Assembly (NCBI GenBank): GCA_003511825.1 | Contig: DOIU01000370.1 | Location: 1 to 22,028 of the forward strand | Source of the DNA: Gammaproteobacteria bacterium | Lineage (GTDB): Bacteria > Pseudomonadota > Gammaproteobacteria > Granulosicoccales > Granulosicoccaceae | DNA: 22,028 bases | Direction of reading: 5' to 3' | Shown here: one piece after another, positions 6,489-15,455 of the stretch | Position numbering within the stretch: the stretch's first letter is position 1 | Layout of the letters: each line of letters begins with the position of its first letter | Translations under genes and position numbers: made by a program | Notes under the pieces: generated by a model | What the model was told of the DNA's origin: nothing | Seen by the model: the letters and a program-made list of their open reading frames with translations, nothing else | Databases searched by the model: none

Positions 6489-7689
6489 GATAATCCGTGG
6501 CTAACAAGCCGTACTGGGCGAGTTTGTCGCGAATAAATTGCAACTCTGTATCAATAACGCTGACCAAGGAGGCATCGTCTGTCGGACGCAAAGCCTCAGG
6601 CAAGACTTGCCAGGTATAGGTTTCCACTTCCATATGCGGACGCACCGAGGGATGCGCCGCCAGAAACGCAAATACATCATCCAGCGCAAACTGCGTGGTT
6701 TGCAGACCCGTCTCGTTGATCTGCGCCAATTGCACGGGGACATGGTAGTGTATTCGCCACTCTTGCCCCATCGCTTCTGGCATTTCAGACAGAGCCTGCG
6801 GTAAATCCGTAAAGCGACGGATAGTCCCGTCAGTGGACCGCACAGCAGTTTGGTGCAAATAGCTGGGTTCAGCAAAATCCCGCAATTGCGCTTTTAATGA
6901 GCCTGCATCCACATCGCGAATCATCAAGGCGCTTGATAATTGCATTTTACCAATGGTGATGCCCGCGCGATAAATACGCATCAGCGCATCCGCAGCATCT
7001 TCAAACATGACCGCCTGGTGGCAGACATCGAAGCACACCCCAAGATAACGCAACAGCGTCGCTTCATCAATTCCGTGCTGGCCACTCGCCGCACTGAGGT
7101 CACGCTTAAACAGTGTGATGATTTCCGGTGTAAACTCCAGTACGCAAGCAGGCTCCATCTCCAGGCACACGAGGATATGTTTGCCGGTCGCGGCCTCCAG
7201 TGCCTCCAGGCGCTTGACCAAACGCATAAGATGGGTGATGGCGGCCCGGTGTTTAGCGGGCGTCCAATCGCCTTTAAACCCCAGCGGCAATGTTGAGATG
7301 GTGCCCTCGCAGCGTCCTTCGGGGAGACAGTCCGCCAGAATCGTCGCCAGAGAGACGGTATAGTCCAGTCGTTTTGGGTCAGACCAATCGGGCCGATACA
7401 CGGCTTCTTTGATGACTTCGCGATGGAAGCCACCAAATGGGAAACCATTGAGGGTGTAGAGTTGCAGTTGATTATCAACCAGACATTGCTTCAGCCGCTG
7501 CCGCTGCCCATCGGCTTGCAGCGATTGGCTGGCTTCGTGGCTGATCCAAAGGCCGGCACTCAGTGACGCCGTTTGCGCCAAGTTTTTTACCGGTCCAACA
7601 TATCGATCAAGATTTGCAGCAATGTCCCCAGCGGATTCACCGGGGTGCACATTGGTGCAATACGCGAGTTCGTCTGCCTTCCAAGCCAC
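6451..7689 (-). CDS. eboE: EboE, xylose isomerase-like TIM-barrel metabolite traffic protein
   Basis: A 412-residue protein of the sugar phosphate isomerase/AP endonuclease-like TIM-barrel superfamily. The opening ADELAYCTNVHPGES is characteristic of EboE. Candidate metal-binding residues typical of this fold are E177 and E179 (LEMEP), D221 and H224 (FDVCH), H314 and H316 (HYH), and H352, E354 and E356 near the end of the barrel. The start is GTG, six bases beyond the eboB stop, with only a weak GGA upstream, so translation probably depends on coupling to eboB. The C-terminus overlaps eboF by 38 bases. The reaction is unknown; the family is assigned to the ebo metabolite trafficking system. 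Confidence 0.9.
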   Translation of the reverse strand: MAWKADELAYCTNVHPGESAGDIAANLDRYVGPVKNLAQTASLSAGLWISHEASQSLQADGQRQRLKQCLVDNQLQLYTLNGFPFGGFHREVIKEAVYRPDWSDPKRLDYTVSLATILADCLPEGRCEGTISTLPLGFKGDWTPAKHRAAITHLMRLVKRLEALEAATGKHILVCLEMEPACVLEFTPEIITLFKRDLSAASGQHGIDEATLLRYLGVCFDVCHQAVMFEDAADALMRIYRAGITIGKMQLSSALMIRDVDAGSLKAQLRDFAEPSYLHQTAVRSTDGTIRRFTDLPQALSEMPEAMGQEWRIHYHVPVQLAQINETGLQTTQFALDDVFAFLAAHPSVRPHMEVETYTWQVLPEALRPTDDASLVSVIDTELQFIRDKLAQYGLLATDYHVGKTDSAHRSD

Positions 7690-7695
7690 GACAGC

Positions 7696-8580
7696 TTATC
7701 CAGCTTGGACGATAGGTGTTTGACCACGTAACGCGGAGTTCTCTTCCCAGGTGCGCGTTTGATCGACGATCGGTCGCGTGACATCTTCCAGCGAAATCTT
7801 ACCGCTTTGCTCATAGAAGCGAATCGGGTTCGCAAACAGCACGTCGTAAATCACGTCTTCGCTGAAACCAGCAGCGCGCATAGCTTCGCCCGTCTTAGGG
7901 ACTTTGAGCGGATCACTGACACCCCAGTCCGCTGCGCTGTTGACCACCATCTTTTCAGTGCCGTATTGTTGCAACAGCGACACCATACGTTCCTCTGACA
8001 TCTTGGTATTCGGGTAGACAGAGTGCCCACGCCAGCAACCCGAGTCGAGAATCAGCGGCAAGGTTTGTTCGTTGAGGTGGTCGATCATGACCAGTTCTTC
8101 GTCAATGCCTGTTTCACGCACCAGATCAAGCGTACGACGCGTACCGCTGATTTTGTCACGATGCGGCGTGTGGACGAGTACAGGCAGATTGTGATCCATC
8201 GCGAGCTGAATCTGCTCGGCAAAGAACCGCTCTTCAGTGGGTGTGATATCGTCGTAGCCAATCTCACCAATGCCGAGCACGTTTTCTTTTTCGCAGTAAC
8301 GTGGCAGGATTTTCATCACAGCTTCTGCCAAGGGGACATTATTGGATTCTTTCGGGTTCATCCCCATGACGCAATAGTGGCGGATGCCAAACTGCTCGGC
8401 ACGAAAATGCTCCCATCCCACCAGCAAATCAAAATAGTCCACAAAGCTACCGACAGAGGTTCGCGGCTGCCCTTGCCAAAAAGCGGGCTCGATCACCCCA
8501 ACGATACCGGCGTCTGCCATGTTTTGGTAATCATCCGTCGTGCGGGAGAACATATGGATGTGCGGATCGAAATACTGCAT
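7696..8580 (-). CDS. eboB: EboB, TatD-like metal-dependent hydrolase
   Basis: A 294-residue amidohydrolase-fold protein of the TatD family. Expected metal ligands are all present: H7 and H9 (FDPHIHM), E106 (GEIGYD), H137 (VLVHTPH), H168 (IDHLN) and D218 (AADWG). It should therefore be a competent hydrolase, but its substrate is unknown. It is longer than typical DNase-type TatD proteins, and the region around 185-200 (RGHSVYPNTKMS) is distinctive. The ATG has AGG about nine bases upstream. It lies 36 bases after eboA and 6 before eboE. Context identifies it as EboB rather than a housekeeping TatD. Confidence 0.9.
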   Translation of the reverse strand: MQYFDPHIHMFSRTTDDYQNMADAGIVGVIEPAFWQGQPRTSVGSFVDYFDLLVGWEHFRAEQFGIRHYCVMGMNPKESNNVPLAEAVMKILPRYCEKENVLGIGEIGYDDITPTEERFFAEQIQLAMDHNLPVLVHTPHRDKISGTRRTLDLVRETGIDEELVMIDHLNEQTLPLILDSGCWRGHSVYPNTKMSEERMVSLLQQYGTEKMVVNSAADWGVSDPLKVPKTGEAMRAAGFSEDVIYDVLFANPIRFYEQSGKISLEDVTRPIVDQTRTWEENSALRGQTPIVQAG

Positions 8581-8616
8581 GCTGTGTTACCTGCGACTCG
8601 TGAATTTGATACCGAG

Positions 8617-9552
8617 TTAGTGCATATCCTGTACCAATGCGCGAATCGTTGGATGCGTTTCAGTGTCAGGCCGCTGTCGCAAGGCTTTTTCGAGCGCAAT
8701 GGGCAAGGGTTCTCCCGCCTCCCAGCCGCTCACCAGCGCGCGTGCCGAGTAGTAGCGTTGATCATCGCTATCGCTGTTCAGCGCCAGTAGCCAGGCAGCT
8801 TGTGTGGGTTGGGAAACGTTCGACGCTTTGAGCAACAACCACAACGAAGGCGGAATTTCCCGATCCGCTAAGCGGCGCTCATGCAGGTAATCCTCTGCCA
8901 TACGTTGCAGTTCAGCATTGTTTCGTGCCTGAATATCCACAATGTGGTCAATAGAGACGCCTAAGAACAGCGCTTTGAGCACGAGCTGGTTAAACTGTGT
9001 CTCGGGCAAGTGCCGGGTCGGGAATGGGTTCGCCGTGGCCAGGGCACAGAACACATTAAGATCGTTGGTTCGCTGTACCTCGGCGGTGAATGCCACCAAA
9101 CGCGGATCTTCAAGCAACCAATACAAGCCGATGAGCACGGCCCGCTTCTCACTGTTATCCGCAAAACGGAAAACCGCCGCCAACGTCAGATATTTGTCGT
9201 GCGGGCTAGCCAGCAGCGCTGTCGCCAGCAACACCCAACGCCCGAGATCCGCTTTGCTCCAATGTGACAGTGTCCACTCGCCCGCAGTGAAACCTGACTC
9301 GGAAGCGTAGACAGGCAGTGTGACGGAGACGCGCTGCTCACCGAGACAACGTTTTGCTCGCGCCATAAAGCACATAAGGCGCTGCGCCAAGGCTTCTGTA
9401 TCCGCCGTGTCTGTGCGCACCGCCGCCATCGCCTCTACCAACCAGGCGTGCTGCGCTTCAGCCAAGGACGCCTGTAAGGCAAACAGGCATGTTGATAAGT
9501 GCGACTTGAGTGCAAACTCATCACCCGACGTTACATGTGCTTCAGCTGACAT
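8617..9552 (-). CDS. eboA: EboA family metabolite traffic protein
   Basis: A 311-residue, mostly helical soluble protein of unknown biochemical function. The segment about 165-235 matches the EboA signature: a NPFPTRHLPE stretch, FNQLVLKALFLGVS, then RNNAELQRMAEDYLHERR and IPPSLWL. The open frame extends 13 codons further to 9591, but the ATG at 9552 is preferred because GGGAGGTG lies seven bases upstream and the family begins near here. This start overlaps the 3' end of eboC by 11 bases. No signal peptide or membrane segment is seen. Confidence 0.88.
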   Translation of the reverse strand: MSAEAHVTSGDEFALKSHLSTCLFALQASLAEAQHAWLVEAMAAVRTDTADTEALAQRLMCFMARAKRCLGEQRVSVTLPVYASESGFTAGEWTLSHWSKADLGRWVLLATALLASPHDKYLTLAAVFRFADNSEKRAVLIGLYWLLEDPRLVAFTAEVQRTNDLNVFCALATANPFPTRHLPETQFNQLVLKALFLGVSIDHIVDIQARNNAELQRMAEDYLHERRLADREIPPSLWLLLKASNVSQPTQAAWLLALNSDSDDQRYYSARALVSGWEAGEPLPIALEKALRQRPDTETHPTIRALVQDMH

Positions 9553-10399
9553 ACAGCCACCTCCCGATCCATTTGCCCAGGAGTAATGCAAACACTATGC
9601 AAACCGCCCAGACAAAATGACCAAAAACCGCGAGCAGCAGCGCATCCAAAAGCATCACGCCCATCACCAGCCTACCCACGGCTTGTTGGACGTTATCCTT
9701 AGAGAAGTCGTGCAATACAGGCTGTAGTACCTGCACCACGTAGCCGCACACAATTAACACCCACATGAGGGACAACACATTCGCGGTTTGCCAAATGGAG
9801 ATCACCAGGAGAGCGACCATCGATGCAGCAATACAGGCGAGCGCTTGATACAGCAGCCGTTTGGATGCCTGTCCGGTCTCAGCGTCGGATAGCAGCGTCA
9901 ACCCTGTCACGTACAAAAACAAAGGTAGCGGCAATACCAAGGTGGTCAGAGAAAATGGCACAACGCTTAAACCCAGGCACCAATTGGCATAGCGACACGC
10001 CCCCATGGTGAGAGACGCGGGGAATTGCGGCAGTTTTTTGCAATCATAAGCCACAATCAAGGCCGCGAGGACAACAGCCACCAGCAACGACCTCATGCCC
10101 AAGGTGGCACTCATGATCAAACCGGCGCACATCAACCCTGCCCCCAACCACCACGCGATCCTTAGCGGTACTCGACCCGATGGCAACGGTCTGTTCGGAC
10201 GCTCGCGCGCATCTTCAGCGTAGTCAAAGCAATCATTGAGCACCATGCCCGAAAAATACAGGCAAACACTGGCGAGGATCGTCACCAGCAGCACGCCCCA
10301 CTGAACGTGAGCGCCCGTGACGAGCACATGTGCGGCGATAATGTTTGAGAACGCGCTGAACCCAGCGGGCAAGCGCAGCAGTTGTAGTAAGGGTTTCAT
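9542..10399 (-). CDS. eboC: EboC, UbiA-like prenyltransferase-family membrane protein
   Basis: A 285-residue integral membrane protein with about eight or nine hydrophobic segments, of the UbiA superfamily. The first Asp-rich motif NDxxDxxxD is intact at N55, D56, D59 and D63, followed by the ARERPNRPLPSG segment typical of UbiA enzymes. The second Asp-rich motif is only partly kept (SDAETG near 171-176). The frame is open to 10498, but the start at 10399 (MKPLLQLLRLPAG) is preferred because the family begins just before the first helix; its ribosome site is weak (GGGG about nine bases upstream). It is the first gene of the minus-strand ebo cluster, 185 bases after purA. That gap (10400-10584) shows no convincing promoter or T-tailed terminator, so read-through from purA is possible. 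Confidence 0.88.
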   Translation of the reverse strand: MKPLLQLLRLPAGFSAFSNIIAAHVLVTGAHVQWGVLLVTILASVCLYFSGMVLNDCFDYAEDARERPNRPLPSGRVPLRIAWWLGAGLMCAGLIMSATLGMRSLLVAVVLAALIVAYDCKKLPQFPASLTMGACRYANWCLGLSVVPFSLTTLVLPLPLFLYVTGLTLLSDAETGQASKRLLYQALACIAASMVALLVISIWQTANVLSLMWVLIVCGYVVQVLQPVLHDFSKDNVQQAVGRLVMGVMLLDALLLAVFGHFVWAVCIVFALLLGKWIGRWLYVS

Positions 10400-10584
10400 G
10401 GCCGTACCCCGGTGTTTAAGCGTATCGGCCCAGCGTAATTCGTGCCAGGCTCCGATGCCAGCGGTAAGTTGGCTTGAGGTGTGTTTGTGGGGCGACACTC
10501 ACCCACACGAAGATGCAAACTGAGAAGGTGCCACGGATGGCTGAGGATCAGGCGCCGCGACTCACGCAGCGCCCTGGAGAGTCA

Positions 10585-11877
10585 TCAATCGAAGGGGTGA
10601 TACTTGAAGATATTTTGCGAACGATCAGGTCCGGTGGAGATGATGTGCACCGGCACGCCAATCAGTTCCTCGATGCGCTGGATATAAGCCACCGCTGCCG
10701 GAGGCAGATCTTCATGACGGGTCAGGCCCACTGTAGAATCCTGCCAGCCATCGAGCTGCTCGTAGACAGGCTCACAATCGGCAATGGCTTCTGCACCGCA
10801 AGGCAGATCATCAATCGTCTGTCCCTGATAGTTATACGCTGTGCAGATGTTGACCTTGTCGAGCCCATCCATCACGTCGAGCTTGGTCAGGCAAATACCC
10901 GACACCGAATTGAGGATGACGGCGCGGCGCACGGCCACCGCATCAAACCAACCGCAGCGTCGCGCACGACCCGTCGTGGCACCAAACTCCTGCCCCTTTT
11001 TCGCCAGAAACTCACCGGTTTCATCGAACAACTCGGTTGGGAACGGCCCCGCGCCAACTCGCGTGGTGTAGGCTTTGGTAATCCCAAGCACATATTCAAT
11101 CACAGCCGGACCACACCCCGAACCGGTGCATGCTCCGCCGGCGACCGTATTGGACGACGTGACAAAGGGATAGGTGCCGTGGTCTATATCCAGCAAAGTA
11201 CCCTGGGCGCCCTCAAAGAGGATTTTCTGGCCTTCTTGGCGCAAGCGATGGATCATCGCAGGCACATCGGCGACCAGATGACGCATCTCCTCCGCCTGTG
11301 CAAGGCAGGTATCGAGCACCTGCTCGGGATCAACGGCTTCAGCGTTGTAGTAACCCGTGAGCACAAAGTTGTGATAATCCATCACGTCGCGCAGTTTGGT
11401 CTCAAGATAGCCGGGATCGTACAAATCGCGCACGCGGATCGCGCGACGGCCGACCTTATCTTCATAGGCGGGCCCGATGCCGCGACCGGTGGTCCCAATG
11501 GCCGATTTACCGGCATTCGCTTCACACGCGTGATCCCGGGCGACATGGTACGGCATGATCAAGGGGCAAGCATCACTGATGCGCAGGCGCTCTCTCACGG
11601 GGACCTCACGCTGCTCGAGCATGTCGATCTCTTTGAGCAAGGCTTCCGGTGACAGCACCACACCATTGCCGATCATGCAGCTGACGTTATCCCGCAGAAT
11701 GCCGGAAGGAATCAGATGCAGTACCGTTTTTTCCCCATCGATGACCAACGTATGGCCTGCGTTGTGACCACCTTGAAAACGCACGACCGCAGCCGCCTGC
11801 TCGGTGAGAAGATCAACAATCTTTCCTTTTCCCTCGTCACCCCACTGTGTGCCGAGTACAACGATGCTTTTAGCCAT
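10585..11877 (-). CDS. purA: Adenylosuccinate synthetase
   Basis: Cytosolic enzyme that joins IMP and aspartate using GTP to give adenylosuccinate, the first committed step to AMP. The 430-residue length is standard. The N-terminal P-loop-like segment WGDEGKGK (12-19) with catalytic Asp14, and NAGHTLV with His42, are present, as is the GTTGRGIGPAYEDK motif. The ATG lies inside the last codons of hisZ (8-base overlap), which fits the conserved gammaproteobacterial hisZ-purA order. The ebo cluster follows it. Confidence 0.98.
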   Translation of the reverse strand: MAKSIVVLGTQWGDEGKGKIVDLLTEQAAAVVRFQGGHNAGHTLVIDGEKTVLHLIPSGILRDNVSCMIGNGVVLSPEALLKEIDMLEQREVPVRERLRISDACPLIMPYHVARDHACEANAGKSAIGTTGRGIGPAYEDKVGRRAIRVRDLYDPGYLETKLRDVMDYHNFVLTGYYNAEAVDPEQVLDTCLAQAEEMRHLVADVPAMIHRLRQEGQKILFEGAQGTLLDIDHGTYPFVTSSNTVAGGACTGSGCGPAVIEYVLGITKAYTTRVGAGPFPTELFDETGEFLAKKGQEFGATTGRARRCGWFDAVAVRRAVILNSVSGICLTKLDVMDGLDKVNICTAYNYQGQTIDDLPCGAEAIADCEPVYEQLDGWQDSTVGLTRHEDLPPAAVAYIQRIEELIGVPVHIISTGPDRSQNIFKYHPFD

Positions 11878-13066
11878 GAGAACAGTCTTTGAGTATCCAG
11901 TTGCCCTGTTGCATCACCAGCTCACGGTCAAACGTGAGGGCCTGCAAACGGGGAGAAATGTCGGAAAGTGCGCAGACAACGGTTTCACCGCTCGCGCGCA
12001 AACGGCGGATTTCCGCCCAAATTTCCGGATTGGAGGTATCCGGTACATAGATCGCCCGCTGCATCGATGACGACTCGGTACGTTCGGCCGCTAATACCGC
12101 GAGTTTTTTCAAATCGGTGCTGAAACCGGTCGCGGGTCGGGGGGTGCCAAAACACTTGCCAATATCATCGTAACGCCCGCCGCGTGCGATCTCCTGGCTC
12201 TGCTGGCCGACATAGGCCGCGAAGACGACGCCCGTGTGGTAGCTGTAACCACGAAGCTCTGACAGATCGAAGTGGATTTGCAGGCCCTGCTCGCGTTGTT
12301 CCAGTTGATGGGCAATGTCGGTCAATTCTGCCAACGCAGACTGCACCTCGTCGCCGGCCCGCGCCAGCACGGATGCCGCACGCTCCAGCACGTTGCCATG
12401 ACCATTGAGATCGACCAGTGCGTTGATCATAGCGGCCACATCTGTGTCGGAGACCGATTCGGCGACAAACGCTCGGATCTCGGGAACAGACTTGCGTTGC
12501 ATCATATCAAACAACCGCGCTTCAGCATCTGCTGACAGCCCAGCCTGATGCGACAAACCACGGAAGATGCCCACATGACCAATATCCAGGTAAATATCCG
12601 GCAAGGCGCAGTGTTGGAGCGTGGCGAGCATCAGGCTAATCACCTCGGCATCGCTCTGTGCGCCAGCATGGCCGTAGATTTCAGCGCCGAGTTGCAGCGG
12701 GCTGCGACTGCCCGACAGGCCTTCCGGCCGAGTCCGCAGTGTCGTGCCCATGTAGAAAAGCCGAGAGACGCCGTCACCGTGCAGCCGGTGCGCGTCAATC
12801 CGCGCAACTTGTGGCGTCATGTCCGAGCGCACGCCCATCATGCGGCCGTTTAGCTGATCCACGAGCTTGAAGGTCTGCAAATCAGACTCATGGCCCGTGC
12901 CTGTCAACAGCGAATCGAGATATTCGATGAACGGCGGCATCACCAGCTCATAGCCCCAGGCCTGATACAGATCAGTGACCTCTCGCCGCAGCACCTCTAG
13001 GGCAGCCGCGTCCATGGGCAGAAGCTCGTCGATACCCTCTGGCAATATCCAGCGGTTTTGATTCAT
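11870..13066 (-). CDS. hisZ: ATP phosphoribosyltransferase regulatory subunit
   Basis: Histidyl-tRNA synthetase-like protein that associates with the short form of HisG to form the active, histidine-sensitive first enzyme of histidine synthesis. The 398 residues begin with WILPEGIDELLP. The class II synthetase core is recognisable, with a motif-2-like RLFYMGTTLR followed by QLGAEIYG, and GGRYDD near residue 300. The tRNA-binding C-terminal domain of true HisRS is missing, as expected for HisZ. Its presence predicts a short-form hisG elsewhere in the genome. It starts 14 bases after the DUF2065 gene and overlaps purA by 8 bases. Confidence 0.95.
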   Translation of the reverse strand: MNQNRWILPEGIDELLPMDAAALEVLRREVTDLYQAWGYELVMPPFIEYLDSLLTGTGHESDLQTFKLVDQLNGRMMGVRSDMTPQVARIDAHRLHGDGVSRLFYMGTTLRTRPEGLSGSRSPLQLGAEIYGHAGAQSDAEVISLMLATLQHCALPDIYLDIGHVGIFRGLSHQAGLSADAEARLFDMMQRKSVPEIRAFVAESVSDTDVAAMINALVDLNGHGNVLERAASVLARAGDEVQSALAELTDIAHQLEQREQGLQIHFDLSELRGYSYHTGVVFAAYVGQQSQEIARGGRYDDIGKCFGTPRPATGFSTDLKKLAVLAAERTESSSMQRAIYVPDTSNPEIWAEIRRLRASGETVVCALSDISPRLQALTFDRELVMQQGNWILKDCSHG

Positions 13067-13080
13067 GGCGGCGTGTGCCT

Positions 13081-13266
13081 TTACTTGACCATCAATAATA
13101 GCAAAAGGCCAAACAACATACTCGCAATGCCGGTCGTGCGCAGGACGCCGGTTGGCATGTGCATAAGTTCTTGCAAGGCGCGCTTCAATCCACCCGGCAT
13201 CACCGCAAAGATGAAACCTTCAATCACAAACATCAAAGACAGCCCAATGAGTAACTCAGTCCACAT
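13081..13266 (-). CDS. DUF2065 small membrane protein (YjeT-like)
   Basis: A 61-residue inner-membrane protein with two hydrophobic segments (about 4-23 and 41-60), separated by a loop with PGGLKRAL and a MPTGVLRTTG stretch. These are hallmarks of the DUF2065/YjeT family, which sits between hflC and hisZ or purA in many gammaproteobacteria. TTG (13272) and GTG (13269) codons precede in frame, but ATG 13266 is chosen since AGGT lies seven bases upstream. Function is unknown. Confidence 0.9.
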   Translation of the reverse strand: MWTELLIGLSLMFVIEGFIFAVMPGGLKRALQELMHMPTGVLRTTGIASMLFGLLLLLMVK

Positions 13267-13308
13267 CACCAAGACCTAGAACACACGGGGCTGTTGTCGA
13301 GATGCCGG

Positions 13309-13328
13309 GCCCCGAATTCACTCGGGGC
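13309..13328 (-). terminator. GC-rich hairpin enclosing the hflC stop codon
   Basis: GCCCCGA (13309-13315) is perfectly complementary to TCGGGGC (13322-13328), with a 6-base loop that contains the hflC TGA stop. No T tract follows on the minus strand, and DUF2065 begins about 40 bases later. It may attenuate or stabilise the message between hflKC and the downstream genes rather than fully terminate. Confidence 0.4.
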
Positions 13329-14190
13329 GAGCAGTGATATCGTTAAAGTACTTGAAGAAATCCGAATCAGGTTTCAACAAGAGGATATCGTTTTTATCTC
13401 TGAACGTGGAACGATAGGCCTTCAAGCTGCGCGAGAGGCGGAAGAACTCTTCATCCTGTTGAAAGGCGTCGGCATACACCTCCGCTGCCTTAGCGTCACC
13501 CTCACCACGGATTTGCTCGGACTCACTGTAGGCTTCGGCGATAATCTCTGCCCGTTGCCGATCGGCGTCCGCGCGAATACCTTTCGCCGCCTCTTCACCA
13601 CGTGAGCGGAAAGCCTTGGCAACCGTCGCACGCTCTTTTTCCATACGCTGGTAAACAGAGTCACTGACGTCAGCCGGCAGGTCTACACGCTTGACACGGA
13701 CATCCACAACCTCAACCCCTAGGTCTTTCGCACGCACATTGGCGTTGGTTCTGACCTCTGCCATGAGCTCGGCGCGTTGGCCGGAAACAACCTCTTCAAC
13801 CGTGCGCTGACCAAAGGCATCCAGCACACCCTTACGGATAAACTGCGCCAGACGGGTAGTTGCGCTGCGCTCATCTCCGCCTGTCGCCAGGAAAAAGCGC
13901 TCGACATTCTCAATCCGCCACTTGACGAACGAATCGACGATCAAGTTCTTTTTCTCACTGGTCAGTACCCGCTCGGGCGGTGCATCAAGCGTGAGGATTC
14001 GGCTGTCGAACTTGTGAATAGTGTTATAAATGGGCACTCGAAAATGCAAGCCAGGGGTATAGCCGGAAGCATCAATCTCACCGAGCGCCAACTTGATGGC
14101 TTTTTCGCGTTCACCGACGACGAACACCGACGATGCCAGCAACATCACACCCAATATGCCCGCGACCAGAAATAATGGAAGTTTCTGCAT
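13318..14190 (-). CDS. hflC: HflC, FtsH protease modulator subunit
   Basis: SPFH/band 7 membrane protein that pairs with HflK in the large periplasm-facing assembly around FtsH and limits its proteolysis. The 290 residues have one N-terminal membrane helix (about 5-25), then the band 7 domain starting VVGEREKAIKLALGEI, and a charged helical C-terminal region rich in Glu, Arg and Ala (about 185-245). The ATG overlaps the hflK stop as TAATG, so the two subunits are translationally coupled. Confidence 0.97.
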   Translation of the reverse strand: MQKLPLFLVAGILGVMLLASSVFVVGEREKAIKLALGEIDASGYTPGLHFRVPIYNTIHKFDSRILTLDAPPERVLTSEKKNLIVDSFVKWRIENVERFFLATGGDERSATTRLAQFIRKGVLDAFGQRTVEEVVSGQRAELMAEVRTNANVRAKDLGVEVVDVRVKRVDLPADVSDSVYQRMEKERATVAKAFRSRGEEAAKGIRADADRQRAEIIAEAYSESEQIRGEGDAKAAEVYADAFQQDEEFFRLSRSLKAYRSTFRDKNDILLLKPDSDFFKYFNDITARPE

Positions 14191-15374
14191 TATTGAATCC
14201 CTCGGGAACGGCTGCGGTTATTGGTGGATGAACGCGACGTTGCAGTGCTGCGCGACGGGCGCGTATCACTCATTGAGGGCGAAAAAACGCTGCGCCCCGA
14301 TGATGAACTCGCAGAAGACTGATCGCGATTGATGAGTTTATCGATAGGCAGGTACATCAAATTACTGCCCGACTCCGAATCCACCACGATCTTGCTGGTG
14401 TTGGACAGGACATCTTCCATCGTTTCCAGGTACAAGCGCTCGCGGGTGACGTCTGGTGCTTTCTTGTACTCGTTGAGGAGTGCAACGAAACGCGCGGACT
14501 CACCTTCGGCGGCCTTGGTCACTTCGGTGCGATACGCCTTGGCCTCTTCGAGAATCGTGCGTGCATCACCTCGGGCTCGCGGCACGACCTCGTTGGCATA
14601 GGCTTCTGATTCGTTAATAAAGCGCTGCTCATCCTCACGCGCCTTGATCGCGTCAGAGAAGGCGGCCTGAACGGCCTCTGGCGGCTGAGCGGACTCAAGG
14701 TTGACCGTCGTGACTTGTATACCGGAGCGGTAGTTCTCCAGGATAACCTGCATATTGTCGCGTGTGGACTGTGCGATCGCACTACGACCCTGTGTGATGA
14801 TCGGGTCCATATTATTCTGGCCGATGACCTCGCGGATCGCCGACTCAGCCACTTCTTGCAATGTGGTGTCGGGGTTCTTCACGCGAAACAGGTAGTCCTC
14901 TGCGCTGCTGATGTTGTACTGCACCGCCATATCAATCTCGACGATGTTCTCATCCTTGGTCAACATGGGCTGCGCACGCAAACGCACAGAGCGGATTTGA
15001 TCAACATTGACGCGCTCTAGCGCCTCAACCGGCCAGGGGATATGCCAGTGCGGACCCGGAGAGGTCGTCGCGGCATAAGCACCAAAGCGCGTGATCACGC
15101 CGCGTTCCGCTGGCTGGATAATATAAATACCCGTTGCGAGCCAAAAAATCAGCAAGACGCCCAGCAGCAGGCCAATGCCCTTGCCACTGAGGTTGCCGGA
15201 GCCACCGCTAGGCAAACCCGACCCACTTGAACCGCCTTTCTTGCCAAACAATCCACCAAATTTGTTTTGTAGATTCTTAAAGACTTCATCCAAATCGGGT
15301 GGACCACCGCCAGGCCGCTTGCGGTTACCCCAAGGGTCCTGATTGTTACCGCCACCAGGCTCATTCCAGGCCAT
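14190..15374 (-). CDS. hflK: HflK, FtsH protease modulator subunit
   Basis: Partner of HflC in the FtsH-associated membrane complex. The 394-residue product starts with a Gly/Pro-rich cytoplasmic segment (MAWNEPGGGNNQDPWG) typical of HflK. One membrane helix lies at about 66-86 and the band 7 domain follows (QPAERGVITRFGAY). The C-terminal tail, from about 350, is dominated by Ser, Arg and Thr and is variable in this family. The ATG at 15374 is chosen over an in-frame TTG four codons upstream, because GGAG lies seven bases before it. It is 81 bases downstream of hflX. Confidence 0.97.
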   Translation of the reverse strand: MAWNEPGGGNNQDPWGNRKRPGGGPPDLDEVFKNLQNKFGGLFGKKGGSSGSGLPSGGSGNLSGKGIGLLLGVLLIFWLATGIYIIQPAERGVITRFGAYAATTSPGPHWHIPWPVEALERVNVDQIRSVRLRAQPMLTKDENIVEIDMAVQYNISSAEDYLFRVKNPDTTLQEVAESAIREVIGQNNMDPIITQGRSAIAQSTRDNMQVILENYRSGIQVTTVNLESAQPPEAVQAAFSDAIKAREDEQRFINESEAYANEVVPRARGDARTILEEAKAYRTEVTKAAEGESARFVALLNEYKKAPDVTRERLYLETMEDVLSNTSKIVVDSESGSNLMYLPIDKLINRDQSSASSSSGRSVFSPSMSDTRPSRSTATSRSSTNNRSRSRGIQ

Positions 15375-15455
15375 ACATAGCTCCAAAGAAAACAGTATTA
15401 GTCAAAGCGCGCCATTGTAGGTTTCAATCCAACGGCCCGCAAGCACGATGCCACG

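Noticed and set aside
8023..8790. 255-codon plus-strand frame opposite eboB and eboA
   Set aside because: It is antisense to two recognised genes and its translation has no recognisable motifs.
10474..11652. Long plus-strand open frame (392 codons) antisense to purA
   Set aside because: It lies almost entirely opposite the well-conserved purA gene, has no recognisable domain, and looks like a GC-codon shadow frame.
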